Shown: positions 34,263-43,347 of the stretch, one piece after another
Numbering within the stretch: the stretch's first letter is position 1
Layout of the letters: every line of letters begins with the position of its first letter
DNA from: Polycladospora coralii
GTDB taxonomy: Bacteria > Bacillota > Bacilli > Thermoactinomycetales > Thermoactinomycetaceae
DNA: 64,000 nt
Assembly (NCBI RefSeq): GCF_014773435.2
Contig: NZ_JACXAG020000001.1
Span: 248,001-312,000 of the forward strand
Direction of reading: 5' to 3'
Program-made: the position numbers and the translations under genes
The notes under the pieces: generated by a model
Seen by the model: the letters and a program-made list of their open reading frames with translations, nothing else
Databases searched by the model: none
What the model was told of the DNA's origin: nothing

Positions 34263-36023
34263 ATGCTTAAGGTAAATGTAAAAGAACCTCCTTATCACGC
34301 ACGAGGAGATGGTGAGACAGATGATACGCATCCCTTGCAACGTGCCATAAAGGATGTACTGGCAGCTGGTGGCGGTGTGGTCTATATCCCTGCTGGAACC
34401 TACTTCGTTTCGGCTTCCTTAGAACTGGGTTCAAATTGTTCGGTTGTAGGTGCTGGTGTAGACCACACCATTATCGATTTAAAACATCATAATCGTGTCA
34501 TTGCTTTTGACTTACCCCAGCCCCCAATTACGGGTTTAATACAAACGGAAGATATCCAAGTTGGTGATCAGTCTAACCCGATCGAAAATCAATTACTTTC
34601 AGGAGATTTTATCGTTTATCGTAATCATAAGCGCTTTACGGAAGAATGGGATGGTGGAGCAGCAATACGCGGTTACTACAAAAGCGGAGAGCTATTTAAG
34701 ATCAAACACGCGGAAACTGGATTACTCCAATTTGAAGAGAGGGCTTCACTTGATCTTCCTTACACTTCTGTAGCAGGTGTAGATGGCTTTACTCCCTATC
34801 GTCATGTCGTGATTTCCCATATGACAATCAAACGGAACGGAGAAAAAAAGTCCGGCCGAGAAGTGACGCATAACATCTCCATTCGCATACAGTTTTGTGA
34901 CGGTGCACATGTACACAACATCAAAAGCATCCATACGAATTACGCGGGTCTTAAAATAGATCGCTGTATGAATATAAAGGTCAATCAATTTGAATCCATC
35001 GGTTATAGTGAAACCGACGGCCTATTGTATGGTGTATTAATCGCAGACGCCAATAAATACATCACATTAAAAAAGATCTATTCACGTCGTAATCGGCACG
35101 GCGTATGTGGTGGTAATAGCGGTTATGGCGTACCGATGTATGTCACAGCAGATGGCGTATATATATCAGAAACCACGCCCAATCCCAGTGGTCAGGATAC
35201 ACACGCTCTAGATTGCCACGGTGCTTCGATGTGTTTTGTCTATCGTAATTGTGTACTAGATAAAGGCATGAGCATCAGCGGAATGGGACATAGAGTGGAA
35301 AATGTAATCTCGAAATCAGGTGTTTTCATGATGTATGAGGGTGGATCAGATATGACCTTCTCCCATATTACCTATCATCAATGCAAAGGATTTTATAGTA
35401 AAAGCGCCTTGAAGCGGATCAACTATCAATTTGTTCATTTGAACTTTTATCAGTATTCACGTAATCAAATAGCTGAAGGATCTTCCCATCTGCACTTCTC
35501 GCACATTCGTTTTATTAATCAGAAACTAGAAAAAGCTGATAAATTAGACGGTATCGGTCTTCAGTTAAGACACGGTTATAGCATCCGCGATAGCTACATA
35601 GAAGGATTTTGGCAAGGATTATACGTTAACGGCGAGAACTGCTTCGTTGAAAATATGAAACTCGTAAATTGTGGTTGGAAATCTCTTTTATCGAAATATG
35701 CATGTGCTTTACGCTTAAGCGGTCTAGCTTCCCATTCGTATATTAATGGTGTAGAAATTCATTTCATTCATCAGAAGCTTACCCTAGGTAGCCCTTTACG
35801 CTTAGATTACTTGAAGCAAGGTGAAGCTACATCTATTTGGTTCGCACGTATCAAACAAATCAAACATCGCTATTCATCAAACTCAGAATCTCCATACGCT
35901 CACCCTAAATTTAACCAAATCTTCATGTATGATTGTTACCTCTATCCAGATCCTTCTCAGAAATGGAAAGCTTCTGGAAAATATGTAGAGGTGAATTTTA
36001 CGCACAAGTTAAAACCCCAATAA
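34263..36023 (+). CDS. Parallel beta-helix protein, pectate-lyase-3 superfamily
   Basis: A 586-residue protein. The N-terminus KVNVKEPPYHARGDGETDDTHPLQRAI is the standard cap of Pectate_lyase_3/tailspike proteins (GDG.TDDT..LQ.AI), followed by VVYIPAGTYFVSASLEL and many beta-helix turns with N-rich and G-rich steps (HNISIRIQFCDGAHVHNIKS, GVCGGNSGYG, YVNGENCFVENMKLV). There is no signal peptide, so it is either cytoplasmic or exported by another route; phage tail proteins also look like this. It stands alone and divergent from the nucleotidyltransferase unit. Polysaccharide binding or cleavage is likely; the substrate is unknown. Confidence 0.75.
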   Translation: MLKVNVKEPPYHARGDGETDDTHPLQRAIKDVLAAGGGVVYIPAGTYFVSASLELGSNCSVVGAGVDHTIIDLKHHNRVIAFDLPQPPITGLIQTEDIQVGDQSNPIENQLLSGDFIVYRNHKRFTEEWDGGAAIRGYYKSGELFKIKHAETGLLQFEERASLDLPYTSVAGVDGFTPYRHVVISHMTIKRNGEKKSGREVTHNISIRIQFCDGAHVHNIKSIHTNYAGLKIDRCMNIKVNQFESIGYSETDGLLYGVLIADANKYITLKKIYSRRNRHGVCGGNSGYGVPMYVTADGVYISETTPNPSGQDTHALDCHGASMCFVYRNCVLDKGMSISGMGHRVENVISKSGVFMMYEGGSDMTFSHITYHQCKGFYSKSALKRINYQFVHLNFYQYSRNQIAEGSSHLHFSHIRFINQKLEKADKLDGIGLQLRHGYSIRDSYIEGFWQGLYVNGENCFVENMKLVNCGWKSLLSKYACALRLSGLASHSYINGVEIHFIHQKLTLGSPLRLDYLKQGEATSIWFARIKQIKHRYSSNSESPYAHPKFNQIFMYDCYLYPDPSQKWKASGKYVEVNFTHKLKPQ

Positions 36024-36050
36024 GTAGCTATTGGGGTTAACACCACTTCC

Positions 36051-37652
36051 CTATTCCCCCCACGCTTGCAACAACTCTTGTTCATTTGCAAAGTCAAGAC
36101 GGGGCATCGCATGCTGAATCACGACCACATCATGCTGCTCTTCTTTAAAGATATCAGAAGTGAGCTGTTGTTCTATTTCTGCGAATGGGATGATTTTGAT
36201 CGATAACTCGCGTTGGTTCCAGTATCCTCCCCAGAGGTGATTACCAAGTGTACATTGTGAGACATGAACCGTGCTAAACTGTTGATGTGTACCTTGTAAA
36301 TCAATCTCATGTTGTTCAGATGTGGCATAGGGGTTCGACGCATGCCGATGTAAATTGACGGTAACGAATTCACCTATTTTCATCTGTCCAGATCGCTTCA
36401 CCTCAGAACCGACCGCAACTACCAGACCTAATCCAATTTTGCCACTAACCCCAAAATCAGTTGGTCGTTCCGTTTGTCGATTCAACTCGCGTGCATGGTA
36501 CTCACTCGCTAGCATATATACAACAACTTCAAGCGATTTCGGCTGACGTACAGCCACTAATTTTTTATCCACTTCAATTTCATTCTCAATCTCATCTACT
36601 TTTACTTGATGTGCATATTGCCAGGCTGGCAAAGTTGTGAAACGTGGATAAAAGCTACTGCCTGGGCGAAGAAGTTGACCTGTTTGTTGCCATTCTTGCT
36701 CTTGCACCGCTGTCACATGATCCAAGTATTTGGGTAATTCCACTTTCAATCTCCCCATTTCTTGTTTTATCGTTGTGCGCGATAACATCCATTCTTGTTC
36801 CAGCTGTAATCCTCGCTTAACTCCTTCTAGATATCCTGTTTCGATGCATTTTTGTGTCATGGCATGATAAGGTGTCTGCTTATACTGTGAGAAATCATGT
36901 TGAAAACGCTTTTTTAGATTCCAATCTGTTTTTAATGCTTCCATGCGAACATACGCGCGATAAAGGTTACCATCTTGAGCTACGATATATTCGCGTGCCG
37001 TTTGAATGGCTGTTACGAGCACATCCTTATCTTTCACAATCTGATCAACCAAACCGATTTGACAAGCTTGTGCACTATCCATCACGTCACCTGACATTAA
37101 CCATTTAATCGCACCATGTACTCCTGCTTTTTCTTTTACAGCTTGACAACGACGTGGTAAACGCTGCGTCGCACCAGCCCATAGGGGTGTGTTTCCCATC
37201 CATGTATTAAAAATAGCTTCCGAATCAGCAATGACGAGGTGGCCCACACCCAGCCAATCACTCGCTACACCTAGTGCTCCTTTTTGTACGGCAATAAGGG
37301 TCGGCATATCTGATTTATCAATCGTGTCCATTAATTGATAGATTCCGTTTAAGTCAACTTGCGCTACTTCCTTCTCCCAAGTCTTAGCATCGTTAAGCAC
37401 CTTACGTTCTTCACCGGTAATAATTAAAGTTTTCACAGCGGGATCGTCGATCACGCTGGTTAACTCTTTACGTAAGCTTTCCAGTGCACCAGGATGAAGT
37501 AATGTAAGACAAAGATCATTTAAAGCTAGGATCGCTATTTTTTTCTGCGGTAGCACTTCATGATATTGCAATTGAAAATACGGATAATTGATAAAAATAG
37601 GACTTTTATAATGGCTCACGCGTTTGATCTTTTGGTTTACGGAAGTTTGCAA
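36051..37652 (-). CDS. Crotonase (enoyl-CoA hydratase/isomerase)-GroES-like fusion protein
   Basis: 533 residues in two parts. Residues about 25-270 form a crotonase domain (KTLIITGEERK, LIAVQKGALGVASDWLGVGHLVIADSEAIFNTWMGNTPLWAG, RLPRR, IKWLMSGDVMDSAQACQIGLVDQIV). After a helical linker, residues about 345-530 resemble the GroES-like substrate domain of medium-chain dehydrogenases (DFGVSGKIGLGLVVAVGSEVKRSGQMKIGEFVTVN, CTLGNHLWGGY), but no nucleotide-binding half follows. TTG 37652 lies after AGGGGG. The reaction is unknown; nearby aromatic catabolism genes suggest a CoA-bound ring or fatty acid substrate. Palindromic sites lie upstream. Confidence 0.65.
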   Translation of the reverse strand: MQTSVNQKIKRVSHYKSPIFINYPYFQLQYHEVLPQKKIAILALNDLCLTLLHPGALESLRKELTSVIDDPAVKTLIITGEERKVLNDAKTWEKEVAQVDLNGIYQLMDTIDKSDMPTLIAVQKGALGVASDWLGVGHLVIADSEAIFNTWMGNTPLWAGATQRLPRRCQAVKEKAGVHGAIKWLMSGDVMDSAQACQIGLVDQIVKDKDVLVTAIQTAREYIVAQDGNLYRAYVRMEALKTDWNLKKRFQHDFSQYKQTPYHAMTQKCIETGYLEGVKRGLQLEQEWMLSRTTIKQEMGRLKVELPKYLDHVTAVQEQEWQQTGQLLRPGSSFYPRFTTLPAWQYAHQVKVDEIENEIEVDKKLVAVRQPKSLEVVVYMLASEYHARELNRQTERPTDFGVSGKIGLGLVVAVGSEVKRSGQMKIGEFVTVNLHRHASNPYATSEQHEIDLQGTHQQFSTVHVSQCTLGNHLWGGYWNQRELSIKIIPFAEIEQQLTSDIFKEEQHDVVVIQHAMPRLDFANEQELLQAWGE

Positions 37653-37701
37653 GTAAGTCGCCCCCTGTTATCTGTCTCTATATCATGTGTGTTCGTTTTA
37701 T

Positions 37702-37746
37702 CTGTTATATAATACCTTTACATTTATTTTATATAGTATATAACAG
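37702..37746 (-). promoter_or_regulatory. Palindromic operator pair upstream of the crotonase fusion
   Basis: CTGTTATATA (37702-37711) and TATATAACAG (37737-37746) form a perfect 10-bp inverted repeat with a 25-bp spacer. It starts 50 bp upstream of the TTG start and covers the likely promoter. The word TGTTATATA recurs at 46474-46489. Confidence 0.55.
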
Positions 37747-37902
37747 TTTTGCAAGTCTTTTTTCAAAAATGGGCCTATTTTTCCAAGTTCCTGTTTAATG
37801 CTCCACCAAAACCTTACGAATCGGCCAACAGATTGTTCGCTTGACTACGCTAAAGGACAACGAGGCCTCCTCTTTTTATCATGAATCCACCGCCAAGACA
37901 GC

Positions 37903-37943
37903 AAAAAAACGACAGCTCATTTCGCAAGCGCTGTCGTTTTTTT
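37903..37943. terminator. Bidirectional terminator after the hmgA-flavin reductase unit
   Basis: Perfect 14-bp stem AAAAAAACGACAGC (37903-37916) with GCTGTCGTTTTTTT (37930-37943), T-rich on both strands. It starts 4 bp beyond the stop of the flavin reductase. Confidence 0.92.
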
Positions 37944-37946
37944 GCT

Positions 37947-38588
37947 TCAATTTTGATTTCGTGCTTTCCATTCTGCATATGAGGGACGGGGCATGGTAAA
38001 TGTTTTACCAATCGTCGTATAGTTAAGCCCGGCCAATCGCCCAACAGGTTGTAACGCCTCCGTATTGATTTTTCCATCCCGATAAAGTGCTGGGTCGATA
38101 TGGAACATCACCACTTCTCCAATAATTAAGTCACAGTTCGGCGATGCTTCATCTCCACCTAGTGGTAGGATTTGGTGAAGTTTACACTCCATTTGAATAG
38201 GCGACTGTTTTATTCTAGGTGTACCAATTCGCTCACTTGGAAGTAAGTCATACCCTACTGATTCCGCCTCACTAATATCAGGTGGAAAGTCAATCGCAGT
38301 CGCGTTAATTTTTTCGACTTGAGCCTCTGTTACCACATGTACAACAAAGTCTTGCTGTTTCTCAATATTGTATAACGTATCTTTTTTTACTCCCTCCGGC
38401 TTTCGTGCGCATGTGATACTCAGCATCGGTGGCTCAGTCGCTACGACTGAGAAAAAGCTAAATGGTGCAGCATTTACTATGCCTCCTGGACGAAGAGAAG
38501 TAACAAAAGCAATCGGTCTAGGTAAGACCGATCCTATCAGCAATTTGTAATTCTCTTTTTGCGTCTGGTTTGTCGGATCAATCTGCAT
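37947..38588 (-). CDS. Flavin reductase-like domain protein (flavoredoxin/DIM6-NTAB family)
   Basis: A 213-residue FMN-binding split-barrel protein. Typical sequence: IGSVLPRPIAFVTSLRPGGIVNAAPFSFFSVVATEPPML near the N-terminus (flavin site), VVHVVTEA, MECKLHQILPLGG, and DLIIGEVVMFHIDP. The C-terminus RLAGLNYTTIGKTFTMPRPSY matches the subgroup often found with homogentisate dioxygenase. It starts 1 bp after hmgA and is translated with it. It may reduce flavin for a monooxygenase or act as a hydroxylase component in aromatic degradation. Confidence 0.88.
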   Translation of the reverse strand: MQIDPTNQTQKENYKLLIGSVLPRPIAFVTSLRPGGIVNAAPFSFFSVVATEPPMLSITCARKPEGVKKDTLYNIEKQQDFVVHVVTEAQVEKINATAIDFPPDISEAESVGYDLLPSERIGTPRIKQSPIQMECKLHQILPLGGDEASPNCDLIIGEVVMFHIDPALYRDGKINTEALQPVGRLAGLNYTTIGKTFTMPRPSYAEWKARNQN

Positions 38589-38589
38589 T

Positions 38590-39759
38590 TCATTCCTCCT
38601 CTTCTGGCGGGAGCCAACTTTTCATATATCCTTCTGCTTCCATCTGTAGGGCCTGTTTAGTAACCCGTAGCGGCTTAAAAGTGTCTACCATTACTGCTAA
38701 TTCCTCTGTTCTAGTCTTACCGATACTTGCTTCAATTTTTCCCGGATGAGGTCCATGCGGGATCCCACTCGGATGCAGGGTAATCGATCCTTCCTGAATG
38801 CCTTTACGACTCATGAAATTTCCTTTTACATAATATAACACTTCATCACTGTTCACATTACTATGAAAATAAGGTGCAGGAATGGCTTCTGGATGATAAT
38901 CATACATACGCGGTACGAAAGAACATACGACAAATCCCGGTGCAGAAAAGGTTTGATGTACAGGTGGCGGCTGATGTATGGAACCCGTTATCGGTTCAAA
39001 ATCATCGATATGAAAAGCCCATGGAAATAAAAAACCATCCCACCCTACTACGTCAAAAGGGTGGTGCACATAGCGATATTCATGTAATTGATTGCGCGCT
39101 TTTACCCGTAACTTATATTCCCCTTTTTGTGTTTGCGGTTTTAGCTGCTGTGGAGGATGAATATCGCGTTCGCAAAAAGGGCTGTGTTCCATAAATTGGC
39201 CATGTTCATTTCGATATCGCTTAGGAATGGATACTTCGCCGGCAGATTCAATGATTAAAAATCGACTCGATTCACTTGTCATCTTAATTTTATACGTCGT
39301 CCCTACCGGAATCACCAGATAATGACCCGCTTGATAGGGAATATCACCAAAAATCGTTTCGAGTATACCTTCCCCACTATGCACGAACCATATTTCATCG
39401 CCATCACTATTACGAAAAAAATAATCCATCTCTTCCGATGGACGTACTGTCGCGATCGCTACATCATCATTGATCAATTGATGAAAACGCCCTGATATGG
39501 GATCTCCCTTTATCTCCTGCGTAAAGGTGAGGAAGTGTCGATGTTGATTTACTCCTGTTTCTTCACATTCAGGATACCAATCCCCTAAGTACACAGCTGG
39601 CTTAATTTGTGTAGGTGGATAAACATGATAAAGAATTGATTGCATACCGGAAAATCCTTTTGTTCCCATAACTTCCTCTGCATAAAGAGACCCGTCTTGT
39701 TTTTTAAATTGGGTGTGACGTTTCCGTGGAATCTGACCCCTGCGCTGATAAAAAGGCAC
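38590..39759 (-). CDS. hmgA: Homogentisate 1,2-dioxygenase
   Basis: 389-residue non-heme iron enzyme that opens the homogentisate ring to maleylacetoacetate in tyrosine/phenylalanine catabolism. Cupin core with the iron and substrate region: DEVLYYVKGNFMSRKGI, and the HPSGIPHGPHPGKIE loop holding His and Glu ligands; also the family's WDGFLFPWAFHIDDFEPITGSIHQPPPVHQTF. GTG 39759 is seven bases after GGAGGG and gives MPFYQRRGQIPRKRHTQF. It is the shorter bacillal type. The flavin reductase follows at once. The downstream hydrolase and isomerase are not in the window. Confidence 0.94.
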   Translation of the reverse strand: MPFYQRRGQIPRKRHTQFKKQDGSLYAEEVMGTKGFSGMQSILYHVYPPTQIKPAVYLGDWYPECEETGVNQHRHFLTFTQEIKGDPISGRFHQLINDDVAIATVRPSEEMDYFFRNSDGDEIWFVHSGEGILETIFGDIPYQAGHYLVIPVGTTYKIKMTSESSRFLIIESAGEVSIPKRYRNEHGQFMEHSPFCERDIHPPQQLKPQTQKGEYKLRVKARNQLHEYRYVHHPFDVVGWDGFLFPWAFHIDDFEPITGSIHQPPPVHQTFSAPGFVVCSFVPRMYDYHPEAIPAPYFHSNVNSDEVLYYVKGNFMSRKGIQEGSITLHPSGIPHGPHPGKIEASIGKTRTEELAVMVDTFKPLRVTKQALQMEAEGYMKSWLPPEEEE

Positions 39760-40157
39760 CTGTTAACCCTCCACTCTCCAAAGTAGACATTTGATTTGAA
39801 ATTTACACTCTAATTTTAACAATCATTCTTGGGTAGAGCAAACGATGTATAATCAATAACAAGCTTACTGAATGGCATAATTCACCTATTTTATCGTCGT
39901 GTATTTGGAGTAGTGAGCTTGGGGAATCAGATGGAGGTCTCCCCCCTCTAAAGATCAACACCACACCACTTCGCTAATAAATATTTCTCATATAAAGTAG
40001 GGATACATTCATATCTATATATTGAGACAGTTAAACACCTGCGATTTTTCAATCTCAGAAGGAAAATCGCATCTCTATATTTAATCTAAAGTAAGACAGT
40101 TGGTTGCACTTGTAGTATAGTAGAACTATTCAACTTAATCATGTGAAAGGATGAATG
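39760..40157. other. Intergenic region between hmgA and signal peptidase
   Basis: About 395 bp. It holds the hmgA promoter side, an imperfect inverted repeat CAAGCTTACT/AGTGAGCTTG (about 39860 and 39913), a hairpin TGCGATTTT (40040-40048) with AAAATCGCA (40063-40071), and the signal peptidase promoter. No frame is convincing. Confidence 0.5.
40093..40121 (+). promoter_or_regulatory. Probable signal peptidase promoter
   Basis: AAGACA (40093-40098), 17-bp spacer, TATAGT (40116-40121), 36 bp from the start codon. Confidence 0.5.
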
Positions 40158-40715
40158 ATGTTGTCACAATGGGCAAGAGAACTTTATACATGGAGTAGTG
40201 CTATTGTTATTGGAATCGTGGTTGCACTTTTTGTAAGTATTTTTCTCTTTCAACCTACCAAAGTTTCAGGCCACTCAATGGAACCCACTCTCCATCACCA
40301 GAATCGGATCTATATTTCTAAGATTCCGCGCACCTTTTCATACAACCCTAAGTATGGCGACATCGTGATCATTGATAGTCGTGTACATAGAGATCGATCT
40401 TTTAAAGATGACTTAGTTGATAATCCATTCTACCGGCTTGTATTTGGCCATGAAGAAAATACGGTTTGGGTGAAACGTGTAATTGGTAAACCTGGTGATA
40501 CCATTGAAATACGAGACAATCAAGTATTCCGTAATGAACAAAAAGTGAATGAACCCTATATTAAAGAAAAAATGACGAATACACCTAATCAAACGATCCA
40601 AGTTCCTGACAACCAAATTTTCGTCATGGGAGACAACCGGAATTACAGTCAAGATAGTCGCGTCATCGGAACCATACCGATCGACCATGTTTTAGGCATC
40701 AAACTTTTTGATTAA
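40158..40715 (+). CDS. Type I signal peptidase
   Basis: A 185-residue membrane-anchored serine protease (Sip/Lep family) that removes signal peptides from secreted preproteins. One N-terminal helix (about 13-32) precedes box B SGHSMEPTL with the catalytic serine (40), then YGDIVIID, box D VKRVIGKPGD with the catalytic lysine (106), and box E GDNRNYSQDSRV. Tandem ATGs at 40155 and 40158; the second is better spaced from AAAGG. It is the short Gram-positive (P-type) form. Monocistronic, with a bidirectional terminator 18 bp after the stop. Bacilli often carry several paralogues, so I do not assign a specific symbol. Confidence 0.93.
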   Translation: MLSQWARELYTWSSAIVIGIVVALFVSIFLFQPTKVSGHSMEPTLHHQNRIYISKIPRTFSYNPKYGDIVIIDSRVHRDRSFKDDLVDNPFYRLVFGHEENTVWVKRVIGKPGDTIEIRDNQVFRNEQKVNEPYIKEKMTNTPNQTIQVPDNQIFVMGDNRNYSQDSRVIGTIPIDHVLGIKLFD

Positions 40716-40732
40716 GTTTTTCATCTACTCAC

Positions 40733-40771
40733 AAAAAGACCCACAAAATCAATTGATCTGTGGGTCTTTTT
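40733..40771. terminator. Bidirectional terminator between signal peptidase and azoreductase
   Basis: Perfect 13-bp stem AAAAAGACCCACA (40733-40745) with 40759-40771 and T-runs on both strands. Confidence 0.92.
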
Positions 40772-41427
40772 CATTCACATTGTTGTTCATACATCATTGA
40801 ACTAGCAAATACAGGTGCATACGCTTTTGCTTGTTGCACCGCTTCAATCATCATTTTTTTTGAACGGTACGGGTCTGATGTCCCCTCTGCTATAATCGAA
40901 TGCACATCAGATACTCCCATAAAACCTAAAATCAAACGAATATAACGATCTCCAAATTCTTTTGCTTGCTCACCATTCTGACCATAAAACCCACCACGTG
41001 CTTGAATATGGACAGCCTGTTTATGCAGTAATAAACCTACCGTTTCATTGCCAAGCACTTGATAGGTTTTTCCGGCCATACATACACAATCAAAATAGGC
41101 CTTCACAACAGGAGGGGAACCAAAATTCCACATTGGGGTGACGAATACATACTTATCTGCATCCACAAATTGATCGACAAGCTCGTTAATCCGCTTTAGC
41201 TTTTTTCGTTCATCATCTGTTGTTGGTAATCCCAAAAATGCATGATTCCAGCCATTAAACACATCTTCATCTAAGAAAGGAATATACTCCTTGTATAAAT
41301 CAAGATGGATGATGTGATCCATCGGATTTGCTAATTCATAGGCCTCTATAAAAGCCTTGCCCATTTGTAAGCTGACGGACTCTTCCTCTGGCTTCGGATT
41401 GGCTGTTATATATAAAACGTTAGCCAT
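40771..41427 (-). CDS. azoR: FMN-dependent NADH-azoreductase
   Basis: A 218-residue flavodoxin-fold enzyme reducing azo compounds and quinones with NADH, probably as a dimer. Signature sequences: VLYITANPKPEEESVSLQMGKAFIEAY (FMN phosphate loop), VFVTPMWNFGSPPVVKAYFDCVCMAGKTY (flavin-ring loop) and IQARGGFYGQN. These match the AzoR/AzoA family closely. The start ATG has GGAGGGAGCAGG upstream. It is a single-gene unit, convergent with the signal peptidase. Likely roles are detoxifying quinones or thiol-specific stress agents. Confidence 0.93.
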   Translation of the reverse strand: MANVLYITANPKPEEESVSLQMGKAFIEAYELANPMDHIIHLDLYKEYIPFLDEDVFNGWNHAFLGLPTTDDERKKLKRINELVDQFVDADKYVFVTPMWNFGSPPVVKAYFDCVCMAGKTYQVLGNETVGLLLHKQAVHIQARGGFYGQNGEQAKEFGDRYIRLILGFMGVSDVHSIIAEGTSDPYRSKKMMIEAVQQAKAYAPVFASSMMYEQQCE

Positions 41428-41521
41428 CCTGCTCCCTCCACTTCCCTTTCACATGTTAAAAGCATAGACTGATAATTGACTAATTGTCAATCCTATTATC
41501 GTTTCTTTGCATGGTCTGTGA

Positions 41522-42577
41522 TTATACTTGCTTTAATATATAATTTTTATGATCACTTACAATAATTTTATTATTTATGGCTACTTCACCTTCAATGAAA
41601 GTATGGTTACATACAATCGTTTGATTCAGCTTGGTATGACTACCTACATATACATGATCCCAGATAATTGTGTTTGATAGCTCGCTATTATCAGAGATCG
41701 TAACATGATCACCAATGATCGTATGAGGCATGATCCGAACATGCGGACCTATTTGAGCGTGGGCCCCGATATAGACAGGAGGCGTAATCTCAGCTGTAGG
41801 ATGTATTTGTGCATGCACATCTAAATAATACTTGGATCCAACCATATGTTGCGGAATATCAATATTAATTTCTCCGTTTAATAGATTAAATTGCGTATTA
41901 AAATATTCAGAAATTGTGCCAATATCATTCCAATAATTTTTCACACAATATCCATAGAGACCTTCATCAGTATTTAGTAAATTTGGAAATACATTTTTAC
42001 CAAAATCCACCGCTACCTCTTTATCAATATGGGATAATATCTCAGGTTCAAATAAATAAATGCCTGTATTCACTGTACGCCCAAAAATTTCTGATGGTTT
42101 TGGCTTTTCTAAGAAGCGTGTAATGCGTCCATCACGATTCGTCAGAACCATACCAAATTGTGTCGGATTGTTGACAGTGGCTAACAATATAGTAGCAATG
42201 CCTCCAGCTCGTTGATGAAAATCAATGGCTTCTTGTATGGAAATATTCGTCACTGCGTCTCCACTTATTACAAGAAATGGCTCATTGAGAAGGGGGGCAC
42301 AATTTTTTATACTTCCAGCTGTACCTAAAGGTTCTACTTCTTCTACATAATGAATCTTCACTCCAAACGCTTTGCCATCTTGAAAATAATCCTTTATCAT
42401 GTTATTTCTTTTATTGATAGTCATAATAATCTCTGTAAATCCACTTTGTTTCAAGTGATTAACAATATATACAAGGCAAGGCTTATTGACAATTGGTACC
42501 ATGGGTTTAGGAATTTTCAGCGTAAGTGGACGTAACCTTTTCCCCTGCCCGCCAGCCATAATTACAGCTTTTTTCAT
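41522..42577 (-). CDS. Sugar-1-phosphate nucleotidyltransferase with left-handed beta-helix tail
   Basis: A 351-residue pyrophosphorylase. Start ATG 42577 behind GGAGGAGAGGG gives MKKAVIMAGGQGKRLRPLT, the nucleotide-binding signature; an upstream frame start at 42658 is not supported. The Rossmann-like domain continues with KPMVPIVNKPCLVYIV, PLGTAGSIK, ISGDAVTNI and FLEKP; the C-terminal third has hexapeptide repeats (IGAHAQIGPHVRIMPHTIIGDHVTI). It resembles GDP-mannose or ADP-glucose-type pyrophosphorylases. Divergent from the DUF4912/GH57-GT4 genes, it could supply the donor for the glucan-building enzyme (inference). Confidence 0.82.
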   Translation of the reverse strand: MKKAVIMAGGQGKRLRPLTLKIPKPMVPIVNKPCLVYIVNHLKQSGFTEIIMTINKRNNMIKDYFQDGKAFGVKIHYVEEVEPLGTAGSIKNCAPLLNEPFLVISGDAVTNISIQEAIDFHQRAGGIATILLATVNNPTQFGMVLTNRDGRITRFLEKPKPSEIFGRTVNTGIYLFEPEILSHIDKEVAVDFGKNVFPNLLNTDEGLYGYCVKNYWNDIGTISEYFNTQFNLLNGEINIDIPQHMVGSKYYLDVHAQIHPTAEITPPVYIGAHAQIGPHVRIMPHTIIGDHVTISDNSELSNTIIWDHVYVGSHTKLNQTIVCNHTFIEGEVAINNKIIVSDHKNYILKQV

Positions 42578-42723
42578 CCCTCTCCTCCTTTGATATCGGC
42601 AAATGACTTCATTGCGAACAAAGGATTGCTGCACCAATTTCATCTCATTTGCACTCATTTTTTCTCGTGTATATAAGCTTCACTATTTATTACATATGCC
42701 AAAACAACTTGTTTTGTCCTGAA

Positions 42724-42759
42724 GTAACCACACATTTTTATGACAAAATGTATGGTTAC
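42724..42759. repeat. Inverted repeat in the divergent promoter of the glucan locus
   Basis: GTAACCACACATTTT and AAAATGTATGGTTAC form a 15-bp inverted repeat with one mismatch and a 6-nt centre, placed between the two divergent genes. No T-run follows on either strand, so an operator or leader hairpin is more likely than a terminator. Confidence 0.55.
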
Positions 42760-42854
42760 TCTATCTTTCACAATTTGTAGTTTTTTACATACAATGAGCT
42801 GAAATCATGTCAATACGGTTATGGATTGCATGTAATCAAAGGTGGGTGTTATAA

Positions 42855-43328
42855 ATGAAAACATCTATAAAGCAGTGGGCTCAAAGTTTGAAAACGTCAT
42901 TGCCAAAGAAAAATGTTATCTCTCAAAAAGGATGGCAATTACCAAACCACTATAACCAAAACAGGATAAAAGTAATTGCACATGCCCCTACTAAGCTCTA
43001 CGCTTACTGGGAAATGGATGAAGCTCGTCATCGACTCATTAAAACGTATTGTAAGATCAACGAAACGAAGCCTGTTTATGGCGTAAGATTATATTATGCT
43101 AATCAAATCGATCAAGAGGGGCTTCGTGATCGCGTCATCCCTAGCTGGGCACAAACTTGTTATTTTGAACACTTAGTACCAGGAAATGCATATCAACTTG
43201 ATGTAGGCATCTATTATGATGGACGCTTTTCTCCAATTCTTCGCTCTGAATCCGTCAAGACTCCTGACCTTTTCGTCATAAGCGAAAAGAAAAGCAATCA
43301 ACCTTACACCGCCATCCATCATCTCTAA
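42855..43328 (+). CDS. DUF4912 domain protein
   Basis: A 157-residue protein whose central part (NRIKVIAHAPTKLYAYWEMD ... YGVRLYYANQ ... YFEHLVPGNAYQLDVGIYYDGRFSPILRSESVKTP) matches DUF4912, a small carbohydrate-binding-like beta domain often encoded beside glycan-building enzymes. There is no signal peptide. It lies 19 bp upstream of the GH57-GT4 fusion and is expected to be translated with it. It may be the substrate-binding partner of that enzyme (inference). ATG behind AAAGGTGGGTG. Confidence 0.8.
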   Translation: MKTSIKQWAQSLKTSLPKKNVISQKGWQLPNHYNQNRIKVIAHAPTKLYAYWEMDEARHRLIKTYCKINETKPVYGVRLYYANQIDQEGLRDRVIPSWAQTCYFEHLVPGNAYQLDVGIYYDGRFSPILRSESVKTPDLFVISEKKSNQPYTAIHHL

Positions 43329-43347
43329 TTTACTGGAGGAATTTATT

